From assembly GCA_947179155.2 (NCBI GenBank), contig OX359287.1:716501-780500 (forward strand): a stretch of 64,000 nucleotides of DNA, given 5' to 3'. Below are positions 48,033 through 59,555 of this stretch, piece after piece; the stretch's first letter is position 1, and every line of letters begins with the position of its first letter. The position numbers were made by a program, and so were the translations under genes. The notes beneath the pieces were generated by a model. It searched no databases and was not told the origin of the DNA. It saw only the letters and a program-made list of their open reading frames with translations. The DNA is from Hedera helix (taxonomy: Eukaryota > Streptophyta > Magnoliopsida > Apiales > Araliaceae).

Positions 48033-48702
48033 AGTTTTTTGTGCCGTTGTCGGGGAATTAATTTAATAATTTTTGCCAATATTAATTTTAGCCAAATTAG
48101 TTTTAATTTAAACTTGCATATTTTTAATTTAATTTAATTTTTATTTTTCTTTTAAGGTACGATGGCTGCATTTAATTATCAATAGTCTTATGAGAGGATG
48201 AATCAACCAAGTATGGCAGGAATATTTGACCAATTGACTACACGGTTAGCGGAGCTTGAACAAAAAATTGACATTATTGGGAATCAATTTATTCAAAATG
48301 CCTACAATCAACAGTCTAGTTACGCCCCAGACTACTATCATCTGGGTTGGCAGGATTATCCGAATCATTCATAAAATAACAATAATAAAGACCAATTTCA
48401 TGCTTCAAAAATATTATATCATCAGGATTTTCAATACCCACCTCCACAGCAACAAGAGCAGAAATTCAATTTGAAAAAAATTCTTGATAGGTTTTTAAAG
48501 CTAATTGAGACAAGAATGAATAATTAAGAAGTTTTTGCTCCAGAACTATCATACCTATTAGAATTTTCATATCAACCTTAATCATATGAAATCTCGTATC
48601 AACAACCTCCACCACAACAAGAGAAAAAATCAAATGGTGTTTGAGGGTTATTTATTTTATAGAGTGCTTGAGGGCAAGCAAAGAGTTAAGTTTGAGGGTA
48701 TT
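48033..48702 (+). mobile_element. Interior of the Athila/Tat-like element, gag stub only
   Basis: A primer-binding site GTGCCGTTGTCGGGGAA at about 48041-48057 is close to the TGGCGCCGTTGCCGGGGA site used by Athila and Tat elements. From the ATG at 48162 a short gag-like leader can be read (RMNQPSMAGIFDQLTTRLAE), broken by a stop after a few codons. Pro/Gln-rich CCACCTCCACAGCAACAAG stretches follow. A 'gttaagtttgagggta' purine tract precedes the 3' LTR. No pol is present, so it depended on other elements. Confidence 0.65.
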
Positions 48703-50410
48703 TGATAATGAGATTTTATATCTATTTATTTAATATTTTTAGACTTCATTATTTGTCAATTTTTAAGTATTTTGGGAATTTATTTACTATTATATGTTTT
48801 TATTTATTTTTAATAAATTTATATTTAATTTTGTAGGAAAAATAATTCTTGATAGCAAATCTATAATTCCTGCAAAAGCTCAATGGTAAAATAGTAAATA
48901 AATAAGGTTGATAGCATTTTGGTAATTAAGCAACTCAGGGGCATTATTGTAAAAAATTCAAAACAAGTTGTCCGCGTCAGGCACGCATAAAGCATCAACA
49001 AACAAGGATGAGAAACGGCATTGCGCGAGGAGTAGTAGAAGTAGCAGTCCGCGCCATTTGCAAAAGACAGTAAAATGAAGTAATACGGCGTCGTTTTATT
49101 TATCAGGTTAAGCGACTAGATTAATTCATGCGCAATGCGCGGTGAAGGCTGACGTCGCTTAGGCATGTTTAACTTTGGTCAAAACACGTAAGGAGTTGTT
49201 TGGTTGGTGCACTAATTGCCAGAAACGAGATTATTTCTGATTATTTGCTAATTTTTTATTCCTACTTGGTTTTTAATTTCGATTTTAATTAGGATTTTTA
49301 TTGTACTCCTATAAATACACTATTAGAGTCTTATTTTCAGTAAATTAACATAGATTATAATAGATTTAACATAGTTATGAGTATGATTAGAAACAAATAT
49401 TCAACGCAAATGATCCAAGTATTGAAGACAAAAGTTTGGGAATTGAAGATTGTGATCCGGGTGACAGACAGATATCAAAACAAATATTTGATTTTTTTTT
49501 CTTTGACTTTTATTTTTGTAATTTTTGAGATGTTGAATTATTTGTGGATAATTTATTATTTAATTATGATCTAATTTCTATTTGAGATTACAATTGAACC
49601 AAATATGTAGTTTAAATTAATTAATTTTTTTAATTAAATTAATTATAATTGAATTATTTATCATATTTTATGCATTCAAGTATTTAATTATTTGCATTAA
49701 TTAATGTGGTAATCTAGATTGAATTAATGAATGAATTATAGTGTTTAGACCTAATTAAATATTTTGTGCATTAATGTATTAATTAATTGTGATTAATTTA
49801 TGAGATAATTTATATAAAATTAAAAGATGGATTATAAATTCATATCTGAATATGATGACATATATTTGCGTTTTATGCTTTGATGGAATTCATGATTCGT
49901 GTATAGGATAAAGATATATTTATATGTCATATGAAACCTTAAAGAGAATCTGTGCTTCAAATCTTTTTTTATTTGTAATTCACATACAGATATAATAACT
50001 TAGTTAATTAGGGTGCTCTCTTTAATTCTGTTGTCATTGTGTCGGATTTAAAGAAAATTATTTATGTGATTATCGAGAGGTGGATATAAATACTACAAAG
50101 AATTCTCGATTAATAATTTAATATAATTAATTAAAAAGAGAGTGAAGAGATTTAAATGAAGCCTTGAAAAAAATTGTGATCTTAAGTATTTTTAATCTGA
50201 TATTAATCCTTGTTATTTAAATTAATTTATTTGTTAATTTTATTTTATAATTTAATTACATTTGTTTAAATAAAATTAATTTGATATAAAATTAGTATTT
50301 GATAATAATTATTGTTAATTCTCTGTGTGAACGATATCTTACTTGTCATTATAATGCAATTTGATCACGTATACTTGTGTGTGAAATCCTAAGTTAAAAA
50401 CGAACAAACA
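48703..50410 (+). mobile_element. 3' LTR of the Athila/Tat-like element
   Basis: Starts TGATAATGAGATTTTATATC and ends CGAACAAACA. It pairs with 46589-48032. The flanks GAAGA and CTTAC do not match, so no target duplication survives. Confidence 0.7.
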
Positions 50411-50493
50411 CTTACTCATATATCGAAGGTATCTCAGCAGCTCAAATCGTTAAATACTTCCTGATAGTTATTTCTATTCAGGTTCATGTCCAA

Positions 50494-50905
50494 GTCAGTG
50501 ATTGAACATGTGGACAAATTCAAACGTTAACAAACCTGATTATGCTATGATTTTATTTTCACAAAATCAATGGAGCAAAATTGGATTTGCAATAATAATA
50601 TTTAGTAATCATGTAAAATTATATTTAAAAAGAAAATTAACTTAAAAATAGGAAACAACATTTTAACACATGTATATATATAATTAACGAACCTCATATG
50701 TCAGTGATTGAACATGTGGACAAATTCAAACGTTAACAAACCTGATTATGCTATGATTTTATTTTCACAAAATCACTAGAGCAAAACTGGATTTGCAATA
50801 ATAGTATTTAGTAATCATGTAAAATTATATTTAAAAAGAAAATTAACTTGAAAATAGGATACAACATTTTAACACATGTATATATATAATTAACGAACCT
50901 CATAT
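50494..50905. repeat. 206-bp tandem duplication
   Basis: 50494-50699 and 50700-50905 are near-identical copies with a few substitutions (for example caatgg/cactag and aggaaac/aggatac). The copies abut exactly at 'catatgtcagtg'. Confidence 0.9.
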
Positions 50906-51420
50906 GTTCAATTTCAGTGGAGCTTCAGATGTTGAAGCTCCTCCACTCATTGACCACACGAGCCGGCCAGCATTAAAATTGACTTTGAACCGAAAGTTTA
51001 ACGGAGTCGATTCACGCAGCTTTTCAACTCGTCCACTGGAGGGAGGGGTGGGGAGGGGGCCTTGATTAAACCCACAAGCAAGCACAAGTTTGCATCATCA
51101 TCAAATAAAGTTATGCCGCCGCAATGATCAGAAAAGTCCTCTCAAGAGAAGCTAAGGCGAGGATGGTTTCCTCTTTCCCGGAAGGAAACTACTACTGTAG
51201 TAGGAGTATAGTATATATATAGTATATACAACGAACAAGCAAGCACGTCGGGCCCATTCATCCAACCCCGTCCACAAATTAAAAGAAGGAGTCGGTCCAA
51301 ACCCAACGCAATGTAAAGCAGGCGGACGAGTTTTCACATTGATTGTTTGTTTGTTGCTATCCTAGTGCCCACAAATCTAATCAAATCCTCCGTCTTTCCT
51401 TCCATTTATATTAGTAGTAC
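50906..51420. other. Low-copy, GC-richer stretch; possible gene fragment
   Basis: The base composition is closer to gene space than to the retroelements around it. On the minus strand a frame at 50900-51085 encodes 61 residues starting MLACGFNQGPLPTPPSSG, with a possible GT donor near its end; another at 51152-51337 is open too. I do not recognise either product. It could be a displaced first exon or simply unique DNA. Confidence 0.2.
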
Positions 51421-51567
51421 ACATATATATATATATATATATATGTTTATTCAATATTCGACATCATTATTTAATCCTTACATTTGCTTTATTCTTTTTG
51501 TCTAAAATATCATACTTAAAAAAGAAAGAGCAATTTTATATACACTACAATTAAACACTATTCTAAC

Positions 51568-51616
<49 letters not shown>

Positions 51617-52639
51617 AATAATTAAAAAGTAAAATCTAACACAAATTTTCGTGTTAAATCCTATTTTTCAATAGTTGAGATCAAAATATTGTGTTTAATA
51701 TTGTGCACTTATATTTATTCAAAAAAAAGAACTGTCATCTTAACAAATAAGATAACTAGTTATGTATTTGTACTTTTAAAATTATTTTAATTATATGGAA
51801 CCCAACCTAAAATCATTTTATAATAATGACGCTAGATAATAATATTTAGGATCATAAAAATAAAATATAAATATATAATAATTAAATAATATATTTATTT
51901 ATATTATTAAAAAAATAAAATATAAAAGTAAAATTCGTGTAGAGTTGTCCTTGGTATGTACTTGATCTGATGTCTCACAAGAAAAACTCATGTCTGACCA
52001 AATTTGTCGGGTAGCTTGTGATATTGAAGAGGGGAACATTGAAAAATAACTATGAATGATTAGCATTTTCCATAAATCACGGAACGTTTGGCGGTGTGTT
52101 ACATTTTGTATTTTGGTCACTTTTTACATTTTTTTTGTTAATCAGAACTTTTTATATTATTATTTGATTTTAAAAACACATTTTACCCTAATGATTACGT
52201 GTGTGTTACATTAGTATTGTGGTCACTTTTACTTTATGTTTTTTTAAAAAGAAAATTATTCTAATAGAGGGAGATATTTTTATCATTAAGTTATTACATT
52301 TGATATATAACTAAAACGTACAATGCGTTTAATATTATAGTAATAACCATAATCGTGACTAGTCAAATTATTTGATTAATATTTTGTAATTATAATTTAT
52401 TATTTGTTAATGTAATATTCAAAGAATGAAATAATTAAATAAATAGGTCAATAATAAAAAGAGTTTAAAAGTTCAAATCACAACTATTACCCACTATAGC
52501 ATTGCTATTAATGCATCTTTGAAATTATTAATACTTTGAAACAACATTATGCTATAAAAAAAGAATAATGAATATTCTCTACAAGCTTGTTATATGTGTA
52601 TAATATGAACAAATAAAAGAAAAAAAAGACTAAAGTACA
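51421..52639. other. AT-rich spacer with TA microsatellites
   Basis: TA runs at about 51422-51444 and 51571-51613. The remainder is A/T-rich. I see no gene or clear repeat. Confidence 0.6.
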
Positions 52640-52888
52640 TATTGCACACTAAAGTTGTAAGAATTTTTTAGATTTGCATCATAAAATTTAAAACGTATCA
52701 AAGTACACCCTAAAACTCGTTTTCAATTAAAAAATTATAATTTGCACCCAAAATTGAGGGTGTATTTTGTTTTGTAGAAAGAACTTTGAGGTGCATTATG
52801 TATAGCGAAAAGCCTTTAAGGGAGAATTTTGTTTGAAAAAAAGAATTTTATGATGCACTTAAATAAATTTTAAACATTGGTGTGCAAA
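52640..52888. mobile_element. Fold-back MITE
   Basis: The left end TTGCACACTAAAGTTG and a 'gcatcataaaattt' block recur inverted at the right end (TTTGCACACCAATG and 'gcatcataaaattc' on the minus strand). About 250 bp long. It abuts the minus-strand LTR that begins at 52889. Confidence 0.55.
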
Positions 52889-55467
52889 TGTGACGCCCCC
52901 AAATCTGAACCTACATAACTTAATTTGAGACGCCATAAAATACACGGTAACTAATACAAACAGTACAAATGAGGAAAATACAGAATTCAATAATACACAA
53001 CTAACTCTTCACTATTATTGCCACATTATATATAACATGTGAAAACTACTACAACTATCTCTCGGACATTCACTCAATTCCCTGGCTAGACTCAACTATT
53101 CTCTCATTTCCTAAAGAACAAGGGAACAAAAAAAAAAGGTGAGCTCAAATAGCCCAGTAAGAAATATCATAACCAAGATAACAACGAATAAATTATCATT
53201 AACCTTCAATAGTTGAGTTTTTGATAAAATACAATAAACAACAAGTTTTAGATCAATAATAGCAGCAGAATGAGTAATACATTAGAAAAATCATATAGAC
53301 TATGATGTCCACTAACTTCTCTTTTTTTTTAAATATTATTAGCTTTTATTATCTTAAACACCACTGGTCATGATAATATAAATTCACAGTTCCTGATCAT
53401 AATCATGCAAGTCAACAATTCATTTTTGCACTACGGGCCAAAGATATTCAAATATAACATCAGTTGTCATTATCATATCAGTCTACAGCCTTTAGTCATA
53501 ATCATACCAAACAACAGTTGTTCTTTGCCCCAAGTCAAAGAGAACATTCACCACGTGTCCTAAAAGACACACAACAATTATATCGCCTTTATTCTATCAT
53601 CTGTACCCCAGGCCACAAATATTCGCAACAACATGATTCTTGATGATTAGAATAACAACAGTGATATAAATGATTAACAGAAAAAACAGGATAATCAATA
53701 AATATCATAAGTTTATAATTTTACTTTGTGCAGATTCAAATAATGTCCAAATTGTCAACATGATGTGGACTCAAATTCAAGAATGATATTCAAGATTCAC
53801 ATTTAAGAATAACGGTTAAAGTTCAATAAAAAGATTTAGAAAAAAAGAAATATTCAATTAAAATGATATTAGATGAATCGCAAACTATTAAAGAACATAT
53901 AATCATTTCAGAAAACTTTACCAAATAGTACTTACTATAGTGAGTTAAGAGTATGAAGAGAATGATATCATTTATCTTAACACGTGACTGAATATTAATT
54001 TAAATGAAGTTGATCAACCTATATATTTATAATTTAATTAGTAACTACCACATATAATTTCATGGTGTATACTAATTTGTATGAAATCATCAAAAGTTAT
54101 TTAATAGAATAAAGTAGAATAACTTCAATATAGTTTTTAAAAGAAATAATATTTCAAAATAAATCTTCCAAATGAAAAGTCTTCTAAAGGAAGATTTATA
54201 AATACCATGTGACGTATGTGGTTGCTTATATAACCTTTATAAAAAGACTTACTTGAACAGTACTCTTACACTTACAGATCTTCACAAATATTCAAGACGG
54301 CTTTAGCACACTCAAAGAGAACTTACACAAAGTAATATTTAGAAAATGAAAGAAAGAATAAGCAATGAAGTTTTTATGAAAAATTCTTAAGTTAAGTCCT
54401 CTATTTATAGCCAAAAATCTTATCATAAATCAAGATTTTTTAATTTAATCTAAATCGTATATTTCAAGATAATGTTTAATTCATATCACTCATTTCATCT
54501 TTTAAGATTTCTTTAATCTAAATCATTCATTTAAAGATCATCTTTAATCTACACCGTTCATTCCAAATTATATAATTATTATATTATCTTTAATCTATAC
54601 CATTCATTTCAGATTTCCTTTAATCTATACCATTCAATTAACTTTATAAATAAAACAATTAAATTTATATAAATCAATTAACTTTATATATAAAAACAAA
54701 TAACTTTATATAATTTATCATAATAAAATAATTTACTTTACATATTTTATATAAAGTAAATAACTTTATATAAATTATTATAATAAAAACAAATAACTTT
54801 ATCAATTCAATTATTCAACAATAATTCACAATTATTCATTATTATGACTAATTATTATAAATGCAGTGTAGTTGACTTTCTAAGTTATATAAGCAGAAAA
54901 ATCAACTAATAATGCAATACAACAGTTTAATCAACATCATAATAGAGATATCAATAATACAGAAAATAAGTAAAAGAAAGAGCACGTTACTGTGTAATGA
55001 CAATTATTAATTCAGTAATGTGAATTACTGTGACAATTATCAGTTCAATAATATTAATTATTATGAATTATTGTGCATGCGACAATTATTGGTTCAATAA
55101 AGTCAATATAGTACAGTAGCCACTTTATCAGTTCAATAATATAAAACACTATGCAATACCGTGTGCAACTGTACAATACCGTATGTTAATATTCATTTAT
55201 CATCGGGTATTTTAACAGTTAAAAGTGATAGTACCGTTGATTATTTTTATTTAGAAAGATTACATATGTCGTTTTCTATATTTGACAATATTTCGTCGTG
55301 GGGGGTCTACCAATATTATTTCGGCATCGTCGTACGAATTGAATATTTCTCGACAAAACGAATATTCTCCGACAAGATAAAATTTGTACAAACGTTTCTT
55401 AATTTTTACTTTTGTCAATTTATTCATTTACCGTTTCAGAAGAAAATATATTAAAAAATATTAAATT
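52889..55467 (-). mobile_element. Reverse-oriented gypsy LTR, older copy of the 55781 family
   Basis: Begins TGTGACGCCCCC, the reverse complement of the LTR end at 58737, and follows the reference LTR backwards. Landmarks are the 'ggccaaagatattcaa' text near 53440, the AATAATTG arrays near 54985-55145, and the 'ccgacaa' text near 55370. It stops about 30 bp short of the LTR start. It is clearly more diverged than the two LTRs of the young element. Confidence 0.8.
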
Positions 55468-55780
55468 TGTGACGCCCCCAAATCTAGGCCTACATAGCCC
55501 AATTTGAGACACCATAAAATACATAATCTTTAATACAAATAGTTTATAGAACAGAAATGCAAAACTCAATAATACACAACTAAGTCTTCACTATTATTTT
55601 CACACTATATACAACATGTGAAGACTACAATAGCTATCACTCGGACCGTCACTCCATTCCCCTGCTAGACCCGGCTACTCTCTCTTTTTCTGAAAAACAA
55701 TGGAACAAAAGAAAGGGTGAGCTCAAATAGCCCAGTAAGAAATATCATGACTAAGATAACGATAAATAAATTATCATTAG
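55468..55780 (-). mobile_element. Second reverse-oriented LTR fragment, site of the young insertion
   Basis: The reverse complement of about 58420-58737 of the reference LTR. It is interrupted at 55780 by the young element, exactly where the reference would continue with 'tcttcaacag'. Confidence 0.8.
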
Positions 55781-56223
55781 TGTAAGACCCCGAATTTTAT
55801 GAAATACAAAATTTAATTTTTCTTCATATAGATATTTTTTCTAAACAGTAAGTGGTTAAATCGATAAAGTTAAAAGTTAAGGATGTTATGTGCAAATTTT
55901 ATTTTGTCGGACAATATTCGCTTTGTCGGGGAATATTCGTTTGGTCGGGGAATATTCGTTTGGTCCGACGGCGCCGAAATAACAAATTATTGGTGGACCC
56001 CACAACGGAATATTTGTCGGATATAGAAAACGACAGAAATAACCTTTTTAAATAAAAATAGTCAACGGAACTGTTAAAATACCGGTGATAAAAGAATAAT
56101 AGCATACGGTAGTTATTGGTATTTTCTGTAGCACTCGGTACTCTACAGTAACACACGGTATTGCATAGTGTCTCATATTTTTGGTCTGATAATTGACACC
56201 GTAACTGTTACGCATCATTTCAT

Positions 56224-56470
56224 CGATAATTGTCACTGCATAATATTTTATATTATCAATTCAATAATTGTTGTTACACAGTATTTTGCATTATTGATTT
56301 AATAATTGTCATTACACTGTATTTTATATTATTGAGTCAATAATTGTTGTTGCACTGTTTTTAAAATTATTGAACCTAATAATTGTCACAGTAACATATG
56401 CACAGTAATTCACATTATTGAATCAATAATTGTCATTACACAGTAACGTATGCTTTATTTTACATTATTG
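56224..56470 (+). repeat. Array of about 54-bp units with ATTATTGA...TCAATAATTG
   Basis: About five to six units combine an AATAATTG word, a 'ttacacagta' or 'cactgta' word, and an inverted ATTATTGA word. Present in both LTRs and, inverted, near 54985-55145. Confidence 0.7.
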
Positions 56471-56579
56471 TTATCTCTATTATGATGTTATTTAAACAGT
56501 TGTATTTCATTAATTTATTGACTTGATATCTAAGAGCTAACTATACTGTATTTATAACAATTAGTCATAATAATTGAAT

Positions 56580-56850
56580 TGATAAAGTTATTTGTTTATA
56601 ATATAAAGTTAGGTGATTATTAGGTGATATGAAATGAATGGTGTAGATTAAAGTGTGAATTATTGTTGAATAATTGAATTGATTTGTTTATAATATAAAG
56701 TTAGGTGATTATTAGGTGATATGAAATGAATGGTGTAGATTAAAGTGTGAATTATTGTTGAATAATTAAATTGATTTGTTTATAATATAAAGTTAGGTGA
56801 TTATTAGGTGATATGAAATGAATGGTGTAGATTAAAGATAATATAATATT
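56580..56850 (+). repeat. Three 88-bp tandem repeats in U3
   Basis: Units contain 'ttataatataaagttaggtg', a duplicated 'attaggtgatatgaaatg' and 'aatggtgtagattaaag'. They lie directly upstream of the TATA box, where enhancer-like repeats are common in LTRs. Repeated in the 3' LTR. Confidence 0.75.
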
Positions 56851-56925
56851 TGAAATGGATGGTGTAGATTAAAAGATGATCTTTAAATGAATGGTTTAGA
56901 TTAAATGAATGATAAGATTTTTGGC

Positions 56926-56933
56926 TATAAATA
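56926..56933 (+). promoter_or_regulatory. TATA box of the young LTR
   Basis: TATAAATA in GGCTATAAATAGAAGCC. The equivalent site in the 3' LTR is 63441-63448. Confidence 0.7.
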
Positions 56934-57344
56934 GAAGCCTTAACTTAAGGATTTTTCATAAACTTCCTTACTTGTTCTTTCTTTCTCTCTCTAAATACTT
57001 CTTGTGAAAATTCTCTCTAAGTGTGCTTAAGTCATCTTGAGTATTTGTGAAGATCTATAAGTATACGTGTACTGTTCAAGTTAATCAACCTCATTTAAAT
57101 CAATATCCAGTCACGTGTTGAGGTAAGGGATACCATCTTTTTCATCTTCCATTATTCAAACATACTATGGTAAGGGATGTCATTTTTTTTTCATACTCTC
57201 AAATTTACTACTCGTAAGGGATACCATCTTTTTCATCTTCCATTATTCAAACATACTATGGTAAGGGATTATCATTATTTGATTCTCGATAATAATATTG
57301 TTTCTTCCTTACTCATAAGACGTGCCTTTTATTTCCATGTATTA

Positions 57345-57540
57345 AATTGTGGGAATAACCTTACGGAGCGGATTGCCGCCTGTTGGTGAATAACCTTTCG
57401 TATTCATTCATTATTAATCTCTGAGAATAACCTTACGGAGCGGATTGCCGCCTGTTTGGTGAATAACTCTTTGTACTCAAATTCTATTAAATTGTGGGAA
57501 TAACTTTACGGAGCGGATTGCCGCCTGTTGGTGAATAACC
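57345..57540 (+). repeat. Three repeats of an ACGGAGCGGATTGCCGCC core
   Basis: Each unit reads GAATAAC, then TTACGGAGCGGATTGCCGCC, then TGTTGGTGAATAAC. Cores lie near 57362, 57434 and 57507. GCGG-attg-CCGC is a perfect short stem-loop. The cores are conserved while the spacers vary. They lie in the transcribed leader part of the LTR. Confidence 0.8.
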
Positions 57541-58739
57541 CTTTGTATTAATTTTCTTCACCTTTTGTTAATCAAACCTGCTACGGTAAGGGATATTATT
57601 TTCTTTCATACTCCTAAATCGAAATTTATTATGGAACTATTGCTTCTATAATTCCTGAAAATATTATATGTTCCATAATAGTTGAACTTCATTATTTCAA
57701 CTGAACCTTCCTATTTACGTGAACCTTTCTATTGAATTGTAACCGTTATTCTGAACTGTGGATCTTGAATATCATTTTTAAATTTCACTCCACATCATGT
57801 TGACAATTTGGACATTATTTGAATCTGTACAAAGTAAACTTCCGATACTTATTGTTATCCTATTTCTTCTGTTCATCATTTATATCATTCTAATCATCCA
57901 AAAATTAAGCTGTTGTGAATATCTGTGGCCGGGGGCACAGATGTGATATATTTGTTGAACAGATGATAGGTTAAAGGCGATATAATAGGTTAAAGGCGAT
58001 ACATCTGTTCGGTGTCTTTTATGGCACGTGGTGAATGTTCTCTTTGGCCCGTAGTGCAAAGATGAACTGTTGTTTGGTATGATTATGACCAAAGGCTGAA
58101 TCTGGTATAATCATGACCGTTGGTGCTATATTGAATATCTTTGGCCCGTAGTACAAAGATGAACTGTTGATGTGCATGATTATGATCAGGAACTGTGAAT
58201 TTGTATTATCTTGACTAATGATATTTCAGATGATAAAAGTTGATGATGTTTTTCCTAAAAAGAGAACCGAGTGGACATTATAGTCTGCATTATTCTTCTA
58301 ATAGATTACTTATTCCGCTGCTATTATTGATCTGAACGTTGTTTAAGAATTTAACTGCAGTTTTTGATATAAACCTTGTAGTCTATTGTATTCTATCAAG
58401 AACTCAACTGTTGAAGACTAATGATAATTTATTCGTCATTATCTTAGTCATGATATTCTTTACTGGGCTATTTGAGCTCACCCTTTCTTTTGTTCCATTG
58501 TTTTTCAACAGGAGATGAAAACATAACAGGGTCTAGCCGGGGAATGGAGTGAGGGTCCGAGGAATAGTTATCATAGTCTTCACGTTTTGTAAAATAGTGT
58601 GACAATAATAATGAAGACTTAGTTGTGTATTATTATACACTGTATTGTTGTACGTTGTGCTTTGTTGTAATAATTTTGTTGTAGTCTTTTGACGACTCAA
58701 GTTTGGGCTGTGTGGGCCCAGATTTGGGGGCGTCACAGT

Positions 58740-58751
58740 TGGCATCAGAGC
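58740..58751 (+). other. Primer-binding site, initiator tRNA-Met type
   Basis: TGGCATCAGAGC begins two bases after the LTR end. It differs at one base from the TGGTATCAGAGC usual in plant Ty3/gypsy and Copia elements. Confidence 0.8.
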
Positions 58752-58938
58752 TTAGGGATATGGTCTTTAATGGAGATCTGGGGTAGAACTAGGAGTGGAG
58801 AGACGAATAGAATCAATCACTAGTGTGTCCTACCTAAATTAGATTTATTTTTTATCTAATGAATCGATTTGAATGTAGGAACATGAAGAGATGAGTCAGT
58901 TTATTTGAACTAACATTTATTTTGTGACCACAGTTAAT

Positions 58939-59555
58939 TATGGCATCTGGAAATCAGGAGGTTAACTATGAAATTACCGAAACAAATGTAGCTGCAAAAC
59001 AAGAGGCGACGAATAATCTTCTTACAAACTCAGAGTTGAATCATTTGCCTAAAAATTATGCGTGTTCTATCCAGTAAGGATGAAGGTGAAAGCTCTGTTA
59101 CAGTCGTTCCAGATCCATTCTTAGAAGCAATTAAAGGAAGTAACGAACTTGCGGAAATTATTGCCTTTAATTTACTCACTAATTGGGAGAGTGATATCAC
59201 CTGGTTATGCTCTATAACAAAGGATCAGAATATATGGACTTTTCATATTAGTCTTTGGGATTTATGGTGTTCCAGCTATGATTTTCAAGATTATTTAAAA
59301 ATGATGTTTCTATACTTTTGGGCGTTACAATTTAGAGGAATTCAGGTTAAGTTAGTCACTATCGTGGAAACTGCAGTCTATCGAAAATACTATTTTAATG
59401 GAAATCATTGGTACCTTACTACTGATGAAGTTGATGAACCCAAGAAACAGTTTGCTAGAAAATTATTCAGTGGTATTCCCATGGTTGAAATACGTGAAGA
59501 TCCGAATGAAGTATTCGGGATTCGATTTGACGATAACAGTCAAGAAACCGAATGA
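58939..59555 (+). CDS. Unrecognised ORF in the place of gag
   Basis: A short frame from the ATG at 58939 stops at 59074-59076. An overlapping frame (59058-59555, 165 residues) then reads through to the protease region. The longer product has seven tryptophans (in ESDITWLC, NIWTF, LWDLW, FWAL and HWYL contexts), an acidic start (KDEGESS), and a charged end (EIREDPNEVFGIRFDDN). It has no CCHC knuckle, no capsid signature and no basic tail, so it is not a normal gypsy Gag. I recognise no domain. It could be a captured host fragment, an extremely diverged Gag, or an ORF peculiar to this family. It is open in a young element, which fits recent acquisition but does not prove coding. Confidence 0.45.

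Larger units (their letters stand above)
55781..58737 (+). mobile_element. 5' LTR of a young Ty3/gypsy element
   Basis: Starts TGTAAGACCCCG and ends GGGGGCGTCACA, 2,957 bp. The TATA box TATAAATA is at 56926-56933, so U3 is about 1.15 kb and R-U5 about 1.8 kb. The copy beginning at 62296 is offset by 6,515 bp, with only three differences over 1,705 bp (positions 56502, 56686 and 57010). The interior has three tandem systems: AATAATTG palindromes (56224-56470), an 88-bp repeat (56580-56840) and a GCGG/CCGC hairpin repeat (57345-57540). Confidence 0.93.

Noticed and set aside
46584..50415. Target duplication around the Athila-like element
   Set aside because: GAAGA and CTTAC do not match; none can be claimed.
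55852..56236. Short open frames in the LTR, repeated at 62367-62751
   Set aside because: They repeat only because the LTRs are duplicated; no protein signature.
58939..59076. Resemblance of the short N-terminal frame (LPKNY text) to a diphthamide-synthesis protein
   Set aside because: Only about five residues agree and the following sequence does not continue the match.
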